Source of the DNA: Chloroflexota bacterium
GTDB taxonomy: Bacteria > Chloroflexota > Limnocylindria > QHBO01
Direction: 5' to 3'
Length of the DNA: 32,805 nucleotides
NCBI GenBank assembly: GCA_025937875.1
Contig: JAICQM010000005.1
Coordinates: forward strand, 1 to 32,805
Of the stretch, positions 17,113 to 26,105 are shown piece after piece; position 1 is the first letter of the stretch, and each line of letters begins with the position of its first letter. The position numbers and the translations under genes are program-made. The notes beneath the pieces are model-generated. The model was not told where the DNA came from and did no database searches. It saw nothing but the letters and a program-made list of their open reading frames with translations.

Positions 17113-19194
17113 GTGCCTACCACCACCAGGACCCGACCCACCGCCGGCGCGGCGACGACGAAGACGAAGAAGCCGGAGCCGGGCACTGCCACCGCGCCGA
17201 AGGCAGCGGTGACGGCCAAGGCGGCCCCGAAGGCATCGGTCACCAAGGCGGCCGCCCCGACGAAGCCGGCGGCTGCGCCAAAGGCATCGGTCACGAAGGC
17301 CGCGAGCGCCTCGAAGAAGGCTGCCCCTGCGCCGACGAAGGCTTCGGCTGCGTCGAAGAATGGCGCCACCGCCGCGAAGGCACCGGCTGCCAAGGCGGCA
17401 GCGCCGACGAAGGCTGCCGCCTCGAAGGGCAAGTCCCGGAGCACGGGCAACAAGGCCTTCGACCGGCTCCTGACGCAGGGCAAGAGCGACGGGTTCATCA
17501 CCCACGACCAGATCCTCGAGGCCGTCCCCCAGCCGGAGGACAACCTGGCGGCGGTCGAGGAGCTGTACGCCGCCGCGACCGACCATAACGTCGAGGTCCT
17601 CGACGCCCAGAACAACCCGACCCTGCTGGCCGAGGCCGAGCCGGAGACGGCGGAGACGGCCAAGGAGGAGAAGGAGGAGGAGGATCTCGAGGCCCTCGCC
17701 GCCGACCTCATCGGGATCGATGACCCGGTCCGGATGTACCTCAAGGAGATCGGGAAGGTCGCGCTGCTCACCGCCGAGGAGGAGGTCGTCCTGGCCAAGG
17801 CCATCGAGCTCGGCGAGCTGGCGGTGGAGGACCCGGCCCGCGCGCTGGTGAACCTCTACGCCTGGGTCACCGTCGGATCGGAGCCCAAGGCGCGGGCCAT
17901 GGCCGCCATGCGGGCGTTCGACCTGCCCAAGGAGTCGACCCGGGTCACCATCGAGGCCATCGACTGGTGGGTGGCGCGCCGCAACGAGATCCCCGCCCCA
18001 CCGGTCAAGTTCACCAAGGCCCGCAAGGCGGCCGATCTCGACGACGACGCCCGCGAGCGCATCATGAAGGCCGAGTCGCTCATCAAGTCCTTCGCCGATG
18101 ACCCCGCGGGCGTCCTCAAGGAGACGATCCTCTTCGGGCACACGTACCGCTACAAGGCCATCGACCACGCCGGTGCCACCGAGCTGCGCGAGCTAGAGGC
18201 CTGGGCCCGCGAGACGGCCGAGATGATCGTCAATGCCTACATCACCGACGGACAGGATGCCGGCTATCTCAAGGAGCTCGGCTACGACCCCGCGATCCCC
18301 ATCGACGTGCCGCTCGAGCGCCGCACCGGGCGGCTGGTCGAGCAGTCGACCGATGCCCGCAAGCGCCTGACCGAGGCCAACCTGCGCCTCGTGGTCAGCA
18401 TCGCTAAGAAGTACATCGGCCGTGGGATGAGCTTCCTGGACCTCATCCAGGAGGGCAACATCGGCCTCATCCGGGCGGTCGAGAAGTTCGAGTACGCCAA
18501 GGGCTTCAAGTTCAGCACGTACGCCACGTGGTGGATCCGCCAGGCGATCACGCGCGCCATCGCCGATCAGGCGCGCACGATCCGCATCCCGGTCCACATG
18601 GTCGAGACCATCAACCGCCTCATCCGTGTCAGCCGCACCCTGCTCCAGGAGCTGGGGCGCGAGCCGACGGTGGAGGAGATCGCCCGGCGCATGAGCCGCG
18701 ACGAGATCGTGCGCGAGCTGCGCGACAAGCTCAACCAGGAGGCGATCAAGACGGGCGGCACCCCCCGCGAGCCGACGGAGGAGGAGGTCGATGCCCGCGA
18801 GGCGATCGGCCCGCAGACGGTCAGCGCCGAGAAGGTGCGCGAGATCATGAAGGTCAGTCAGGAGCCGGTCAGCCTCGAGACGCCGATCGGCGAGGAGGAG
18901 GACAGTCACCTCGGCGACTTCATCCCGGACCTGGCGACCCAGGCCCCGGCCGATGCGGCCAGCGCACAGCTGCTCAAGGAGCAGGTAGAGGGCGTGCTCG
19001 ACTCGCTCACCCCACGCGAGCGGCGCGTGCTCCAGCTCCGGTTCGGGCTCGAGGACGGGCGCTCGCGCACCCTCGAGGAAGTCGGTCGTGACTTCAACGT
19101 GACCCGCGAGCGGATCCGGCAGATCGAGGCCAAGGCACTGCGCAAGCTGCGCCATCCGAGCCGCAGCCGGAAGCTCAAGGACTACCTCGAGTAG
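17113..19194 (+). CDS. rpoD: Primary sigma factor RpoD/SigA
   Basis: This 693-residue housekeeping sigma factor recognises -35/-10 promoters with core RNA polymerase. It starts at GTG 17113, 12 bp after AGGAGG. Residues 1-110 are an Ala/Lys/Pro-rich, histone-H1-like tail in which PKASVTKAA occurs twice. Region 1.1 follows ([19 protein letters not shown]), then region 1.2 ([21 protein letters not shown]). A roughly 180-residue non-conserved insert separates it from region 2, which opens at [20 protein letters not shown] and includes [14 protein letters not shown]. Region 3 carries an extra stretch of about 41 residues between EEIARRM and [24 protein letters not shown]. Region 4 is [19 protein letters not shown] with [19 protein letters not shown]. 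Identity is certain; the region 3 insertion is unusual. Confidence 0.97.
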   Translation: MPTTTRTRPTAGAATTKTKKPEPGTATAPKAAVTAKAAPKASVTKAAAPTKPAAAPKASVTKAASASKKAAPAPTKASAASKNGATAAKAPAAKAAAPTKAAASKGKSRSTGNKAFDRLLTQGKSDGFITHDQILEAVPQPEDNLAAVEELYAAATDHNVEVLDAQNNPTLLAEAEPETAETAKEEKEEEDLEALAADLIGIDDPVRMYLKEIGKVALLTAEEEVVLAKAIELGELAVEDPARALVNLYAWVTVGSEPKARAMAAMRAFDLPKESTRVTIEAIDWWVARRNEIPAPPVKFTKARKAADLDDDARERIMKAESLIKSFADDPAGVLKETILFGHTYRYKAIDHAGATELRELEAWARETAEMIVNAYITDGQDAGYLKELGYDPAIPIDVPLERRTGRLVEQSTDARKRLTEANLRLVVSIAKKYIGRGMSFLDLIQEGNIGLIRAVEKFEYAKGFKFSTYATWWIRQAITRAIADQARTIRIPVHMVETINRLIRVSRTLLQELGREPTVEEIARRMSRDEIVRELRDKLNQEAIKTGGTPREPTEEEVDAREAIGPQTVSAEKVREIMKVSQEPVSLETPIGEEEDSHLGDFIPDLATQAPADAASAQLLKEQVEGVLDSLTPRERRVLQLRFGLEDGRSRTLEEVGRDFNVTRERIRQIEAKALRKLRHPSRSRKLKDYLE

Positions 19195-19196
19195 GC

Positions 19197-19790
19197 ATGG
19201 AGTTCGCTGAGGTCGTTCGGCGGCGCCGCATGGTCCGACGGTTCGCCGATCAGCCGGTTGACCGGGCGGTGCTCGAGCGGATCGCGGCCACCGCCCAGCG
19301 AACGCCGAGCGCCGGCTTCAGCCAGGGCCAGCGGCTGGTCGTCGTCACCGATCCCGAGCGGCGGCACGCCGTCGGCGAGGCCGTGGGCGAGTCCGAATAC
19401 GTGGGCGCCGGCTACGCCCCGTGGGTGAGCGAGTGCGCCGCCGTCTTCATCCCGTGCGTGAGCGAGCAGGTCTACCACGACCGCTACCGCGAGGCCGACA
19501 AGCTGGATGACGCCGGCCAGGAGATCGAGTGGCCGACGCCGTACTGGTGGATGGACGTCGGCTGCACGGTGCAGATGATCCTCCTCGCCGCCGTCGACGA
19601 GGGGCTGGCGGCCGGCTTCGCCGGCGCCCAGGATGTCGATGCGCTGCGGGCCGCGGTGGGCATCCCGCCGGCGTTCCATCCGGTCGGAGCGATCCCGGTG
19701 GGGGTACCGCTCCCCGACAAGCGTTCGCCGTCGCTCAAGCGCGGCTGGCGCCCGCTCGACGACTTCTTGCGCTGGAACTCGTGGGAATAG
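19197..19790 (+). CDS. Nitroreductase-family flavoprotein
   Basis: This 197-residue protein of the FMN-dependent nitroreductase fold opens with FAEVVRRRRMVRRFADQPVDRAVLERI, the usual RxSxRxF-type FMN-binding segment (here RRRRMVRRF). TPSAGFSQGQRLVVVTD follows. The central WMDVGCTVQMILLAAVDEGLAAGF corresponds to the FMN-contacting helix region, and HPVGAIPVGVPLPDK to the C-terminal FMN/dimer segment. Members reduce nitro compounds, quinones or flavins with NAD(P)H, or do specialised reactions; the substrate is not known here. ATG 19197 lies 2 bp after the rpoD stop, so it may be a third gene of the dnaG operon. Confidence 0.88.
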   Translation: MEFAEVVRRRRMVRRFADQPVDRAVLERIAATAQRTPSAGFSQGQRLVVVTDPERRHAVGEAVGESEYVGAGYAPWVSECAAVFIPCVSEQVYHDRYREADKLDDAGQEIEWPTPYWWMDVGCTVQMILLAAVDEGLAAGFAGAQDVDALRAAVGIPPAFHPVGAIPVGVPLPDKRSPSLKRGWRPLDDFLRWNSWE

Positions 19791-19806
19791 GGATCGTCCT
19801 GGGCCG

Positions 19807-20091
19807 ATGAACGTCAGGGACACGGGCACGAAGTTCGAGCTGGGCGAGGCGGATGGTGTCGCGCGCCTCCGCTACCGGCTCGACGGCGATCGCCTGGTGC
19901 TCGAGCACACCACCGTGCCCGAGCAGCTGGGCGGACGGGGGATCGGGTCGGCCCTGGTCATGGCGGCCGTCGAGCGGGCGCGCGCCGAGGGCCTGTCCCT
20001 GGTCGCCGAATGCAAGTTCGCCTCGTCCTGGCTGCGCCGGCATGCCGGTGAGGTCGCGGACCTGGACGTCGAGCACAACCCAATCAACTGA
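19807..20091 (+). CDS. Small GNAT-like N-acetyltransferase (YjdJ/CG type)
   Basis: This 94-residue protein has the compact Gcn5-related fold. The Rv-type opening is KFELGEADGVARLRYRLDGDRLVLEHTTVPEQLGGRGIGSALVMAAVERARAEGLSLVAECKFASSW. QLGGRGIGSAL is the acetyl-CoA pyrophosphate-binding loop, and ECKFASSWLRRH is typical of this short subfamily (PF14542). The track ORF starts further upstream within the nitroreductase gene; ATG 19807 gives the expected length. It follows the nitroreductase by 16 bp. The acceptor is unknown for the subfamily. Confidence 0.85.
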   Translation: MNVRDTGTKFELGEADGVARLRYRLDGDRLVLEHTTVPEQLGGRGIGSALVMAAVERARAEGLSLVAECKFASSWLRRHAGEVADLDVEHNPIN

Positions 20092-20100
20092 GCGGGCATT

Positions 20101-20130
20101 TTGACCCCCGGGGGGCCTGCGCGATATCAT
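20101..20130 (+). promoter_or_regulatory. Promoter for tRNA-Asn
   Basis: TTGACC (20101-20106) and TATCAT (20125-20130) are separated by 18 bp. Each matches the sigma-70 consensus at five of six positions. Transcription would start near 20137, about 40 bp before the tRNA. A GC palindrome (CCCCCGGGGG) fills the spacer. Confidence 0.65.
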
Positions 20131-20178
20131 CCGGCCCGACCCCAGGACCGATGTGCGGCATCGGCCTGCGCCTCGCGT

Positions 20179-20253
20179 TCCGGCGTAGCTCAGTGGTAGA
20201 GCGGGCGGCTGTTAACCGCTTGGTCGTAGGTTCGAATCCTACCGCCGGAGCCA
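20179..20253 (+). tRNA. tRNA-Asn (anticodon GTT)
   Basis: This is a complete 75-nt cloverleaf. The acceptor stem TCCGGCG pairs with CGCCGGA, followed by discriminator G and an encoded CCA. The D arm is GCTCAGTGGTAGAGC. The anticodon arm GGCGG-CTGTTAA-CCGCT has GTT at the anticodon position, and the T arm holds GGTTCGAATCC. Its 3' half, from the anticodon loop to CCA, recurs near 26.2 kb, marking it as the likely integration site of the following island. Confidence 0.97.
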
Positions 20254-20334
20254 CTCTCACGCTCAGATTGGCCGGCGCCGTGGCGGGAAAGGAGACACCC
20301 AACACCGAGCGTGGGATGTGGGCAGTTCATCCAG

Positions 20335-23300
20335 CTACGAGCAATCTGTTTGCAGGTGCACCGCGCACTCCTCGGGCGTGAGCGCACGCGTGACCCTATC
20401 CCGGGCAATCTGCATGAGCTCCGCCGGGTCGAGGCTGTAGACCCGAACGGCGTGGAGCCACCCGCGGGGATCGAAGAGGCCGATGGCTACCCGACGGTCG
20501 TCCGGCGAAAACCCGTAGAGATAGACGATGCCGTGGTGCTGCAGGCGGAGAACCTCCCGTCGAGAAGCGACCTCCCAGACGCCGAACTCACCGTCGAACC
20601 CGCCGGTCCCAGCCAGCCAGCGACCGTCGCCGCTGAGCCTTAGCCCTCCAGGGCTCGGCGCCTCCCATCGGTCCACGCGCGCCTGGTCGCTGGCATTCGG
20701 TCCGTCGCGCCGGCAGCGTGGCTCAGCGTCCGACGTGGCTTCCAGGATTTGCTCGGTGCGCCAGGTCTCCACCCCGCCAGCCAGGTCGCCGATGTAGAGC
20801 AGCTCTCCGGCCGGATCCACTGCCACCCGGTTGCCCGGATCGGTCGAGCACAGGGTCCCAACGTGCCGTCCGGACGCGACCTCGTAAATCCACGCCTCGC
20901 TCAGGTTGCCGGCCGGCAGGACGACATGGTCCCCATCCGGCAGGAAGACTCCCGAGGGGGGTGGCAAGCGTCCTTCTTCAAACGGCGGCAGCACGGAGGC
21001 GAGGCGGGTCCCGGAAGCCACGTCGTAGATGGCGCCGCCCTCGACACCACCTGCCAGCAGTCGCGCCCCATCCGGGCTGAAGGCCAACGGAGGCCCGGCC
21101 TGCTCGAGCACCCGAAGGGTCGCCAGGCTCCCGGAGTCCAGGAGGCCGATGGCCGACTCCGACCCCTCGCCCTCCAGTGCGACGGCGACCATGGTCCCAT
21201 CCGGTGCGACCGCCGGTGCGATGGCCGGCCCGATGGCCAGGCCATCTCGCTCGGCGAGGACGGTGCCATCGAGGGTGTAGCGCCTCACGATTCCGCCGTC
21301 GTGCGCCACCAGCAGGCTGCCATTAGGCAGCCATTGCCCGTCCCCCGGTGGGTCGGTGGCGAAAGTGGAGACTCCGCCGCCGCCGTCGGCGCCGAGGTCG
21401 AAGATCCTGCCGTAGCCACCCGGTCCGCTGACCGCGACGCGCCGGCCATCGGGGGCGCACGCCAGGCCACCCAGGTGATCGCTCCCAGGCAGGGTCATGA
21501 TCGGCGCGCCGCTTGCCACATCCCACACGTGAACCAGCTCGTCGGCCGCGGCGGCGACGATCCAGGCGCCGTCGTTCGCGAAGCACGCCTGGTTGGGCTG
21601 GGCACCCACGTTGATCGTGCGCAGCAGCTCTCCCGAGCCCACGTCGTAGACCTCGATCCGGCTGGGCTCGTACGCATAGATCGCCAGGCGCCTGAAGTCC
21701 GGGCTGAACTCGACGCTCTGGATCCAGGGCGGCTCGCCTTCGCGCGGCTCACCGTAGCGCGCGATGACCTCCCAGGTCTTGGTGTTGTGCAGGAGCACCT
21801 GTCCAGGTGTCTCGTCCGCCACGGCCAGCGCTCCGTCCGGGCCAAAGGTCAGGCTGCCATAGCCGATCACCTCGAACGAGCTGATGAGGCGTCCGCTTGG
21901 GGCGTGGTAGAGCTGCAGTCCGTCAAGGCGATCGGCTTCTCTGTCGACGCTCCCCACCGCCAGCAGGCTGCCATCCGCGGAGAGGGCTGGATCGACCAGG
22001 AAGTGGTCTGCGTCGCCCGCGCGAGCCACGACGCGGCCGGTGGGAAGCTCCCAGATCACGGCCGGTGCGTCCCGATACGTCTCGACGGCGTAGCGGCCAT
22101 CGGCGCTGACCGCCGAGCCGATGGGCTCCTGGCCCTCTGCCTGCAGCTGTCTGAGCGTCTCCCCGGTCTGCGCGCTCCACAGGAGGGGCTGCGCGCGTGG
22201 CGGTCCGGCCGACATGACGGCATCACCGGTCGCGAAACCGATGAAGAAGCCGCCGGCATCGGCGCTCGCCAGCGTACGGTGGGCGATCAGCGCCGAGCGC
22301 AGTGCGGCGATGGCCTCGGGGACGGGCTCGCGGTTGTCGACGCTGGACACCTCCACGGCGTGCATGGCCAGCAGCAGCGCGAGGTCCTGGTCGATGTCCT
22401 GGTGCGCCCGACTGTCCGCAGCCAGTGCCCGTGCCAGCGCCTCGCGCTCGCCGGACTCCGCCCGCCCCAGCTGCAGGAACGCCAGCAGTGCGAGGCTCAG
22501 GCCCACGACCGCCGCCGCGCTGGTGCCGATCAGCAGCGAGCGGCGCCGGCGTCGTTGCGCGGCCGTCACCAGGTTCTGGTGCTTCTTTGACTCGGCGACG
22601 AGCACCTGCTCCTGCTTGCTGAGGCCCAGGTCTGTGCCAGCCTGCCACTGCTCGGCCTCCTCGAGACGAGCACCCGAGAAGAGGTAGTCCGTCGAGTGCC
22701 CGGACGCCTCCCACTCTGCGACGGCGGCGCGCATGCGGCGGTGGCGCAGGAGATCCTCGCGCCGTGTCTCGATCCAGGTGCGCAGCGTCGGCCACTCACG
22801 GAAGAGCGCCTCGTGGGCGACCTCCACCGTCGGGCCACGGGTCACCGGGTCGCGATCGAACGACAGGAGTCGATGAGCCCCGAACTGGCGCAGGACTTCG
22901 TCCACCACGTTCCGATCCGCGGACAGCGACCCCAGCTCGGAGCGCAGCACTCGGCGGCGCGTGTCCTCGTGCTCCTCGTCGACCGTGACGAGGCGCAGGA
23001 ACACCTGCCGGGCGGTGCCCTGCGCGCCCGGCGCCAGATTGCGGAATACCTCCTCGGCCCGCTGACTGAGCGCACCGGCCACGCCGCCGGTGTCGCGGTA
23101 GCGCGCCGCCGTCAAGCGCCGACCGTCGCGGCGCGCGACCAGCTCGGTCAGCGCGTGCTGCAGCAGGGGCAGCGCTCCCGGCTGGTCCAGGACATCGCGC
23201 GTGATGGTGTCCACCAGCCCGGAATCGAACTCGAGCCCGACGGCGCGGGCCGGCAGGCCAATGGCCTGCGCCAGCTCGTCGGCCGTGGGTGGCGTGACGA

Positions 23301-25443
23301 GCACCAACCCATCGCGCACCACCTCACCCAGTGCCTGTGACTCCAGCGCCCGATCCAGGAAGTCTGTTCGCATGGCGGCGACGACCCGCATGCGCGAGCC
23401 AGTGTCGCGGCTCGCCGCGACCAGGGAGGCGATGAACTGCTGCCGCGTGGCGTCGTCCTCGGTCGCGCTCCAGAGCTCCTCGAACTGGTCGACGAACAGG
23501 AGCAGTTCGGTGTCCTGGGGCAGCACGCGCTTGAGCCTCGTCGCCAGCCAGGCCGCCCCGTAGCCCGGGTCGTCGCCTGCCTCCCCTGAGTCCTCGATTT
23601 CGACGCGGAGGAGTGCGGCAGCGAGTTCCTCGAAGGGAAACGCCCCAGGAAACATGTCCGAGAGCACCCAGCTGCGGGCATCGGCCAGCTGCCCGGCTCG
23701 CAACGCGGCCAGAAGTCCGGCGCGGATGACGGACGATTTGCCGCTGCCGCTCGGTCCGGCGAGCACCACGAATCGCCGTTCCAGGACGGCCTGCATCAGG
23801 CGGTCGATCAGCGCCGAGCGCCCGAAGAAGTCGGACGCATCGGCCTCCGAAAAGGCGTGCAGACCCTTGTACGGGTTGCGGATCCGGTCGGCTCGGACGT
23901 CGGCGTCGGACATCGCCACCACGTCGGCTCCGGCGGCGCGTCGAAGGTCGCGGACGAGGTCGGCGACGCGCTGCTGGCGGTCGGCCGGCATCGGCGAGGT
24001 GGCCTGGGCCAGGACGGCGACGAAGTCTGGGTCGAGGTCCGTGCGGCGCTTCCCCAGCGTCGTGGCCGGCGCCTCGTGGTTGGGGATCGTGCCCGCAAGG
24101 GCCTCGACGGCAAGTCCCCCAAGGCCCCAGATGTCGCTGCGCTCGGTTGCCGCCTCTCCCCGACGAACCTCCGGCGGCCCGTTTCGCGCAGTAGGATCTG
24201 GATCGAACGGGAAGCCACCGAGCAGAGCATTCCGCTCCGTATCGAGCAGGACGCACGAGGCGTCGAGCGCCCCGTGGACCATTCCCTGCCGATGGGCCGC
24301 CTGCAGCGCACCGCCGACCTGCTCCACCAGGCGGAGCACCTGGCCGACGCTCCATGGCGCACGTTGCGCCGCGTCTCGAACACTCCCGCCCTGGATCCAG
24401 GGCGTGATGAGGAAGGCGCCACCCGGATCCCGCCACCAGTCCAGGAGCGGAACGAGGTTCGGGTGGTCCAGCTCGCTGACTCGCCTCGCACGCAGGTCGA
24501 AGGCGGTCATGAATTCCGGCTGCTGCACGAAATCGCCGCGCAGCATGGCGAGCGATACCTCGCGGCCAACCGACGCCTGGTACGCGCGGTACGTGGTCCG
24601 CGGTCCACGCTCATCGATCTTGTCGCGTAGCTCGAAGCCGCGAACCGACTGCGGCGGCCCCACCGCATGGGCCTCGAGCATCCGCGCAGGCACCGGCGGG
24701 GCGAGCGCCGGATCCTGGGTCAGGATCTGCCGCTCGAGCGCCTGCAGGTCTGGAGACGGATCGATCCCCATCTCGTCGACGAGCCAGCGCCGCGCGCGAT
24801 GGTAGGCGCGCAGCGCGTCCGCCTGGCGGTCGGATCGGTAGAGGGCCAGCATGCGCAGGGCGTGCAGCCGCTCGCGGTAGGGATGCTCGCGACTCAGCGC
24901 GCCGAGCTCGGGGACGACCTCCAGATGGCGCCCCGCCTCCAGTTCGGCGGCCAGGCGGTCCTCGACGGCATCCAGGCGGAGCTCGCTCAACCGCTGGATC
25001 TCGTTACGAAGTAGGGGAGACTCGGCTACACCAGCGTAGGGCTCGCCATGCCACAGGCTGAGCGCCTCGCGCAGGATGGTGGCTGCCGAGGCTGGCGCAT
25101 CGGTCATCCGCTGGCGTGCCGCTGCCACCAGCGTCTCGAATCGGTGCGCGTCCACGAGCTCCGGGTCGAGGACGATCCGATAGCCGCGGCCCTGGCGCAC
25201 GATCTCGTCGGTCAGGACGCGGCGCAGCTCCGAGACGTAGGTCTGGATCGCGTGGCGGGCACCATCGGGCGGCTCGTCCGCCCAGAGCTCGTCGACCAGG
25301 CGATCGTCCGAGACGACACGGTCAGCCTCGATCAGCAGGACGGCGAGGACCAGTCGCTGCTTTGGTCCACCGAGGCTGACAGGAACACCGTCCGTATAGG
25401 CCTCGAGCGGCCCAAGGACCTGGTACCGCACCCGGGCCATCAT
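20335..25443 (-). CDS. SARP/BTAD-pseudokinase-STAND NTPase-WD40 membrane regulator
   Basis: This 1702-residue multidomain protein contains, in order: an OmpR-type winged helix (about 5-95, LGGPKQRLVLAVLLIEA, WADEPPDGARHAIQTYVSEL); a BTAD helical domain (about 98-247, the SARP pair); and a protein-kinase-like domain (about 268-500) lacking the key residues. The beta-3 Lys is replaced in GREVSLAML, HRD by HGA in VHGALDASCVLLD, and DFG by GGF, so it is a pseudokinase. An nSTAND1 NTPase follows (about 523-900), with NPYKGLHAF, Walker A GPSGSGKSS (563-571) and Walker B LLLFVDQFEELW. Then come RRRRR, one transmembrane helix (about 969-990) and a C-terminal WD40 region to the end (TPEECAVHL tail). 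Positive-inside topology puts the DNA-binding and NTPase parts in the cytoplasm and the propeller outside. ATG 25443 or 25440 is the start, with GGAGGT upstream. It probably couples an external signal to transcription; ligand and targets are unknown. Confidence 0.93.
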   Translation of the reverse strand: MMARVRYQVLGPLEAYTDGVPVSLGGPKQRLVLAVLLIEADRVVSDDRLVDELWADEPPDGARHAIQTYVSELRRVLTDEIVRQGRGYRIVLDPELVDAHRFETLVAAARQRMTDAPASAATILREALSLWHGEPYAGVAESPLLRNEIQRLSELRLDAVEDRLAAELEAGRHLEVVPELGALSREHPYRERLHALRMLALYRSDRQADALRAYHRARRWLVDEMGIDPSPDLQALERQILTQDPALAPPVPARMLEAHAVGPPQSVRGFELRDKIDERGPRTTYRAYQASVGREVSLAMLRGDFVQQPEFMTAFDLRARRVSELDHPNLVPLLDWWRDPGGAFLITPWIQGGSVRDAAQRAPWSVGQVLRLVEQVGGALQAAHRQGMVHGALDASCVLLDTERNALLGGFPFDPDPTARNGPPEVRRGEAATERSDIWGLGGLAVEALAGTIPNHEAPATTLGKRRTDLDPDFVAVLAQATSPMPADRQQRVADLVRDLRRAAGADVVAMSDADVRADRIRNPYKGLHAFSEADASDFFGRSALIDRLMQAVLERRFVVLAGPSGSGKSSVIRAGLLAALRAGQLADARSWVLSDMFPGAFPFEELAAALLRVEIEDSGEAGDDPGYGAAWLATRLKRVLPQDTELLLFVDQFEELWSATEDDATRQQFIASLVAASRDTGSRMRVVAAMRTDFLDRALESQALGEVVRDGLVLVTPPTADELAQAIGLPARAVGLEFDSGLVDTITRDVLDQPGALPLLQHALTELVARRDGRRLTAARYRDTGGVAGALSQRAEEVFRNLAPGAQGTARQVFLRLVTVDEEHEDTRRRVLRSELGSLSADRNVVDEVLRQFGAHRLLSFDRDPVTRGPTVEVAHEALFREWPTLRTWIETRREDLLRHRRMRAAVAEWEASGHSTDYLFSGARLEEAEQWQAGTDLGLSKQEQVLVAESKKHQNLVTAAQRRRRRSLLIGTSAAAVVGLSLALLAFLQLGRAESGEREALARALAADSRAHQDIDQDLALLLAMHAVEVSSVDNREPVPEAIAALRSALIAHRTLASADAGGFFIGFATGDAVMSAGPPRAQPLLWSAQTGETLRQLQAEGQEPIGSAVSADGRYAVETYRDAPAVIWELPTGRVVARAGDADHFLVDPALSADGSLLAVGSVDREADRLDGLQLYHAPSGRLISSFEVIGYGSLTFGPDGALAVADETPGQVLLHNTKTWEVIARYGEPREGEPPWIQSVEFSPDFRRLAIYAYEPSRIEVYDVGSGELLRTINVGAQPNQACFANDGAWIVAAAADELVHVWDVASGAPIMTLPGSDHLGGLACAPDGRRVAVSGPGGYGRIFDLGADGGGGVSTFATDPPGDGQWLPNGSLLVAHDGGIVRRYTLDGTVLAERDGLAIGPAIAPAVAPDGTMVAVALEGEGSESAIGLLDSGSLATLRVLEQAGPPLAFSPDGARLLAGGVEGGAIYDVASGTRLASVLPPFEEGRLPPPSGVFLPDGDHVVLPAGNLSEAWIYEVASGRHVGTLCSTDPGNRVAVDPAGELLYIGDLAGGVETWRTEQILEATSDAEPRCRRDGPNASDQARVDRWEAPSPGGLRLSGDGRWLAGTGGFDGEFGVWEVASRREVLRLQHHGIVYLYGFSPDDRRVAIGLFDPRGWLHAVRVYSLDPAELMQIARDRVTRALTPEECAVHLQTDCS

Positions 25444-25521
25444 ACGATCCGCGTTCCTACCTCCGAGGGACCGACGATCGGCGACCCGTCACTGGGTGGC
25501 GGGCCGCCGATGGATCCCCAA

Positions 25522-26034
25522 TCAGGAGAGCAGGTCGCACAGGTCCGGGAAGGGTCCGCCGGCAAATTGCCCGGCCTCGCTCACCAGCGTGGGCGGTCCC
25601 TCGACCGGGAAGAAGAGGACCATTCGCCCGATATCCTCGCGGATGAATCCGCCGTCGGGATTTTTCAGGTGACCCTGAAGCCCCGTGAGTGCAAGCGTCC
25701 CGGAACCGTCCTCGTTGAGCGTGACGTGGCCGACGACCGCCTGGACGGTGGTGATGCTCACGCCGTTCGCCGGATTGGTGATCGTGATGCGGAAGTTCGA
25801 GCCGCTCTCCAGGATCCGGACGGGTTGGCCGTCAGCATCGAGGAATTCGGTCCGATGGAACGTGCCCGTGACGTGTTGGACCAGGGGGAAGCCGCAGAGG
25901 GGCTCCGGCAGCATGAAGGTGACGTCCACCTGGTCGACGGTCCGCACCGGCGGTACGGCCAGGACGGAGCCGGCCAGGACAAGGGTGGCGACCGCCGCGA
26001 TGGGTAGTGCCAGGAGACGACGGAGCTGAGGCAT
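25522..26034 (-). CDS. Secreted protein of unknown function
   Basis: This 170-residue protein starts at ATG 26034, which has a strong AAGGAGG ribosome site; the longer track ORF adds 14 unlikely residues. The N-terminus PQLRRLLALPIAAVATLVLAGSVLAVPP is a Sec signal peptide with probable cleavage after SVLA or AVP. The mature part is predicted beta-rich (VTFMLPEPLCGFPLVQHVTGTFHRTEF, NFRITITNPANGVSITTVQ, GSGTLALTGLQGHL). It has only two Cys, one near each end (PLCGFP, PDLCDLL), which may form a disulfide. The general look recalls small secreted beta-sandwich proteins of actinobacteria, but I cannot name a family. It lies 78 bp upstream of the giant regulator on the same strand, inside the tRNA-bounded interval, so the two may share an operon. 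Confidence 0.85.
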   Translation of the reverse strand: MPQLRRLLALPIAAVATLVLAGSVLAVPPVRTVDQVDVTFMLPEPLCGFPLVQHVTGTFHRTEFLDADGQPVRILESGSNFRITITNPANGVSITTVQAVVGHVTLNEDGSGTLALTGLQGHLKNPDGGFIREDIGRMVLFFPVEGPPTLVSEAGQFAGGPFPDLCDLLS

Positions 26035-26105
26035 TTTCTGAGACCCTCCTTGGATCGCATTGCTGTGACCGTTCATCGGTCGTCGCCGTGATCCTTGGGT
26101 GCGGT

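Noticed and set aside
15076-18168. 1030-residue antisense ORF across dnaG and the start of rpoD
   Set aside because: It is a shadow of two certain genes; the composition is low-complexity and it has no recognisable family.
20105-20115. CCCCCGGGGG palindrome as a terminator after the acetyltransferase
   Set aside because: It lies in the spacer of a good promoter for tRNA-Asn and is too short to be a convincing hairpin with a loop.
20084-20305. 73-residue minus ORF containing AVGFEPTTKRLTAARSTTELRRN
   Set aside because: This is the well-known false protein produced by translating the antisense of a tRNA gene.
20335-26034. Integrase or transposase inside the putative island
   Set aside because: Both genes and the gaps were read for recombinase motifs and none were found, so the element is called from its tRNA duplication only.
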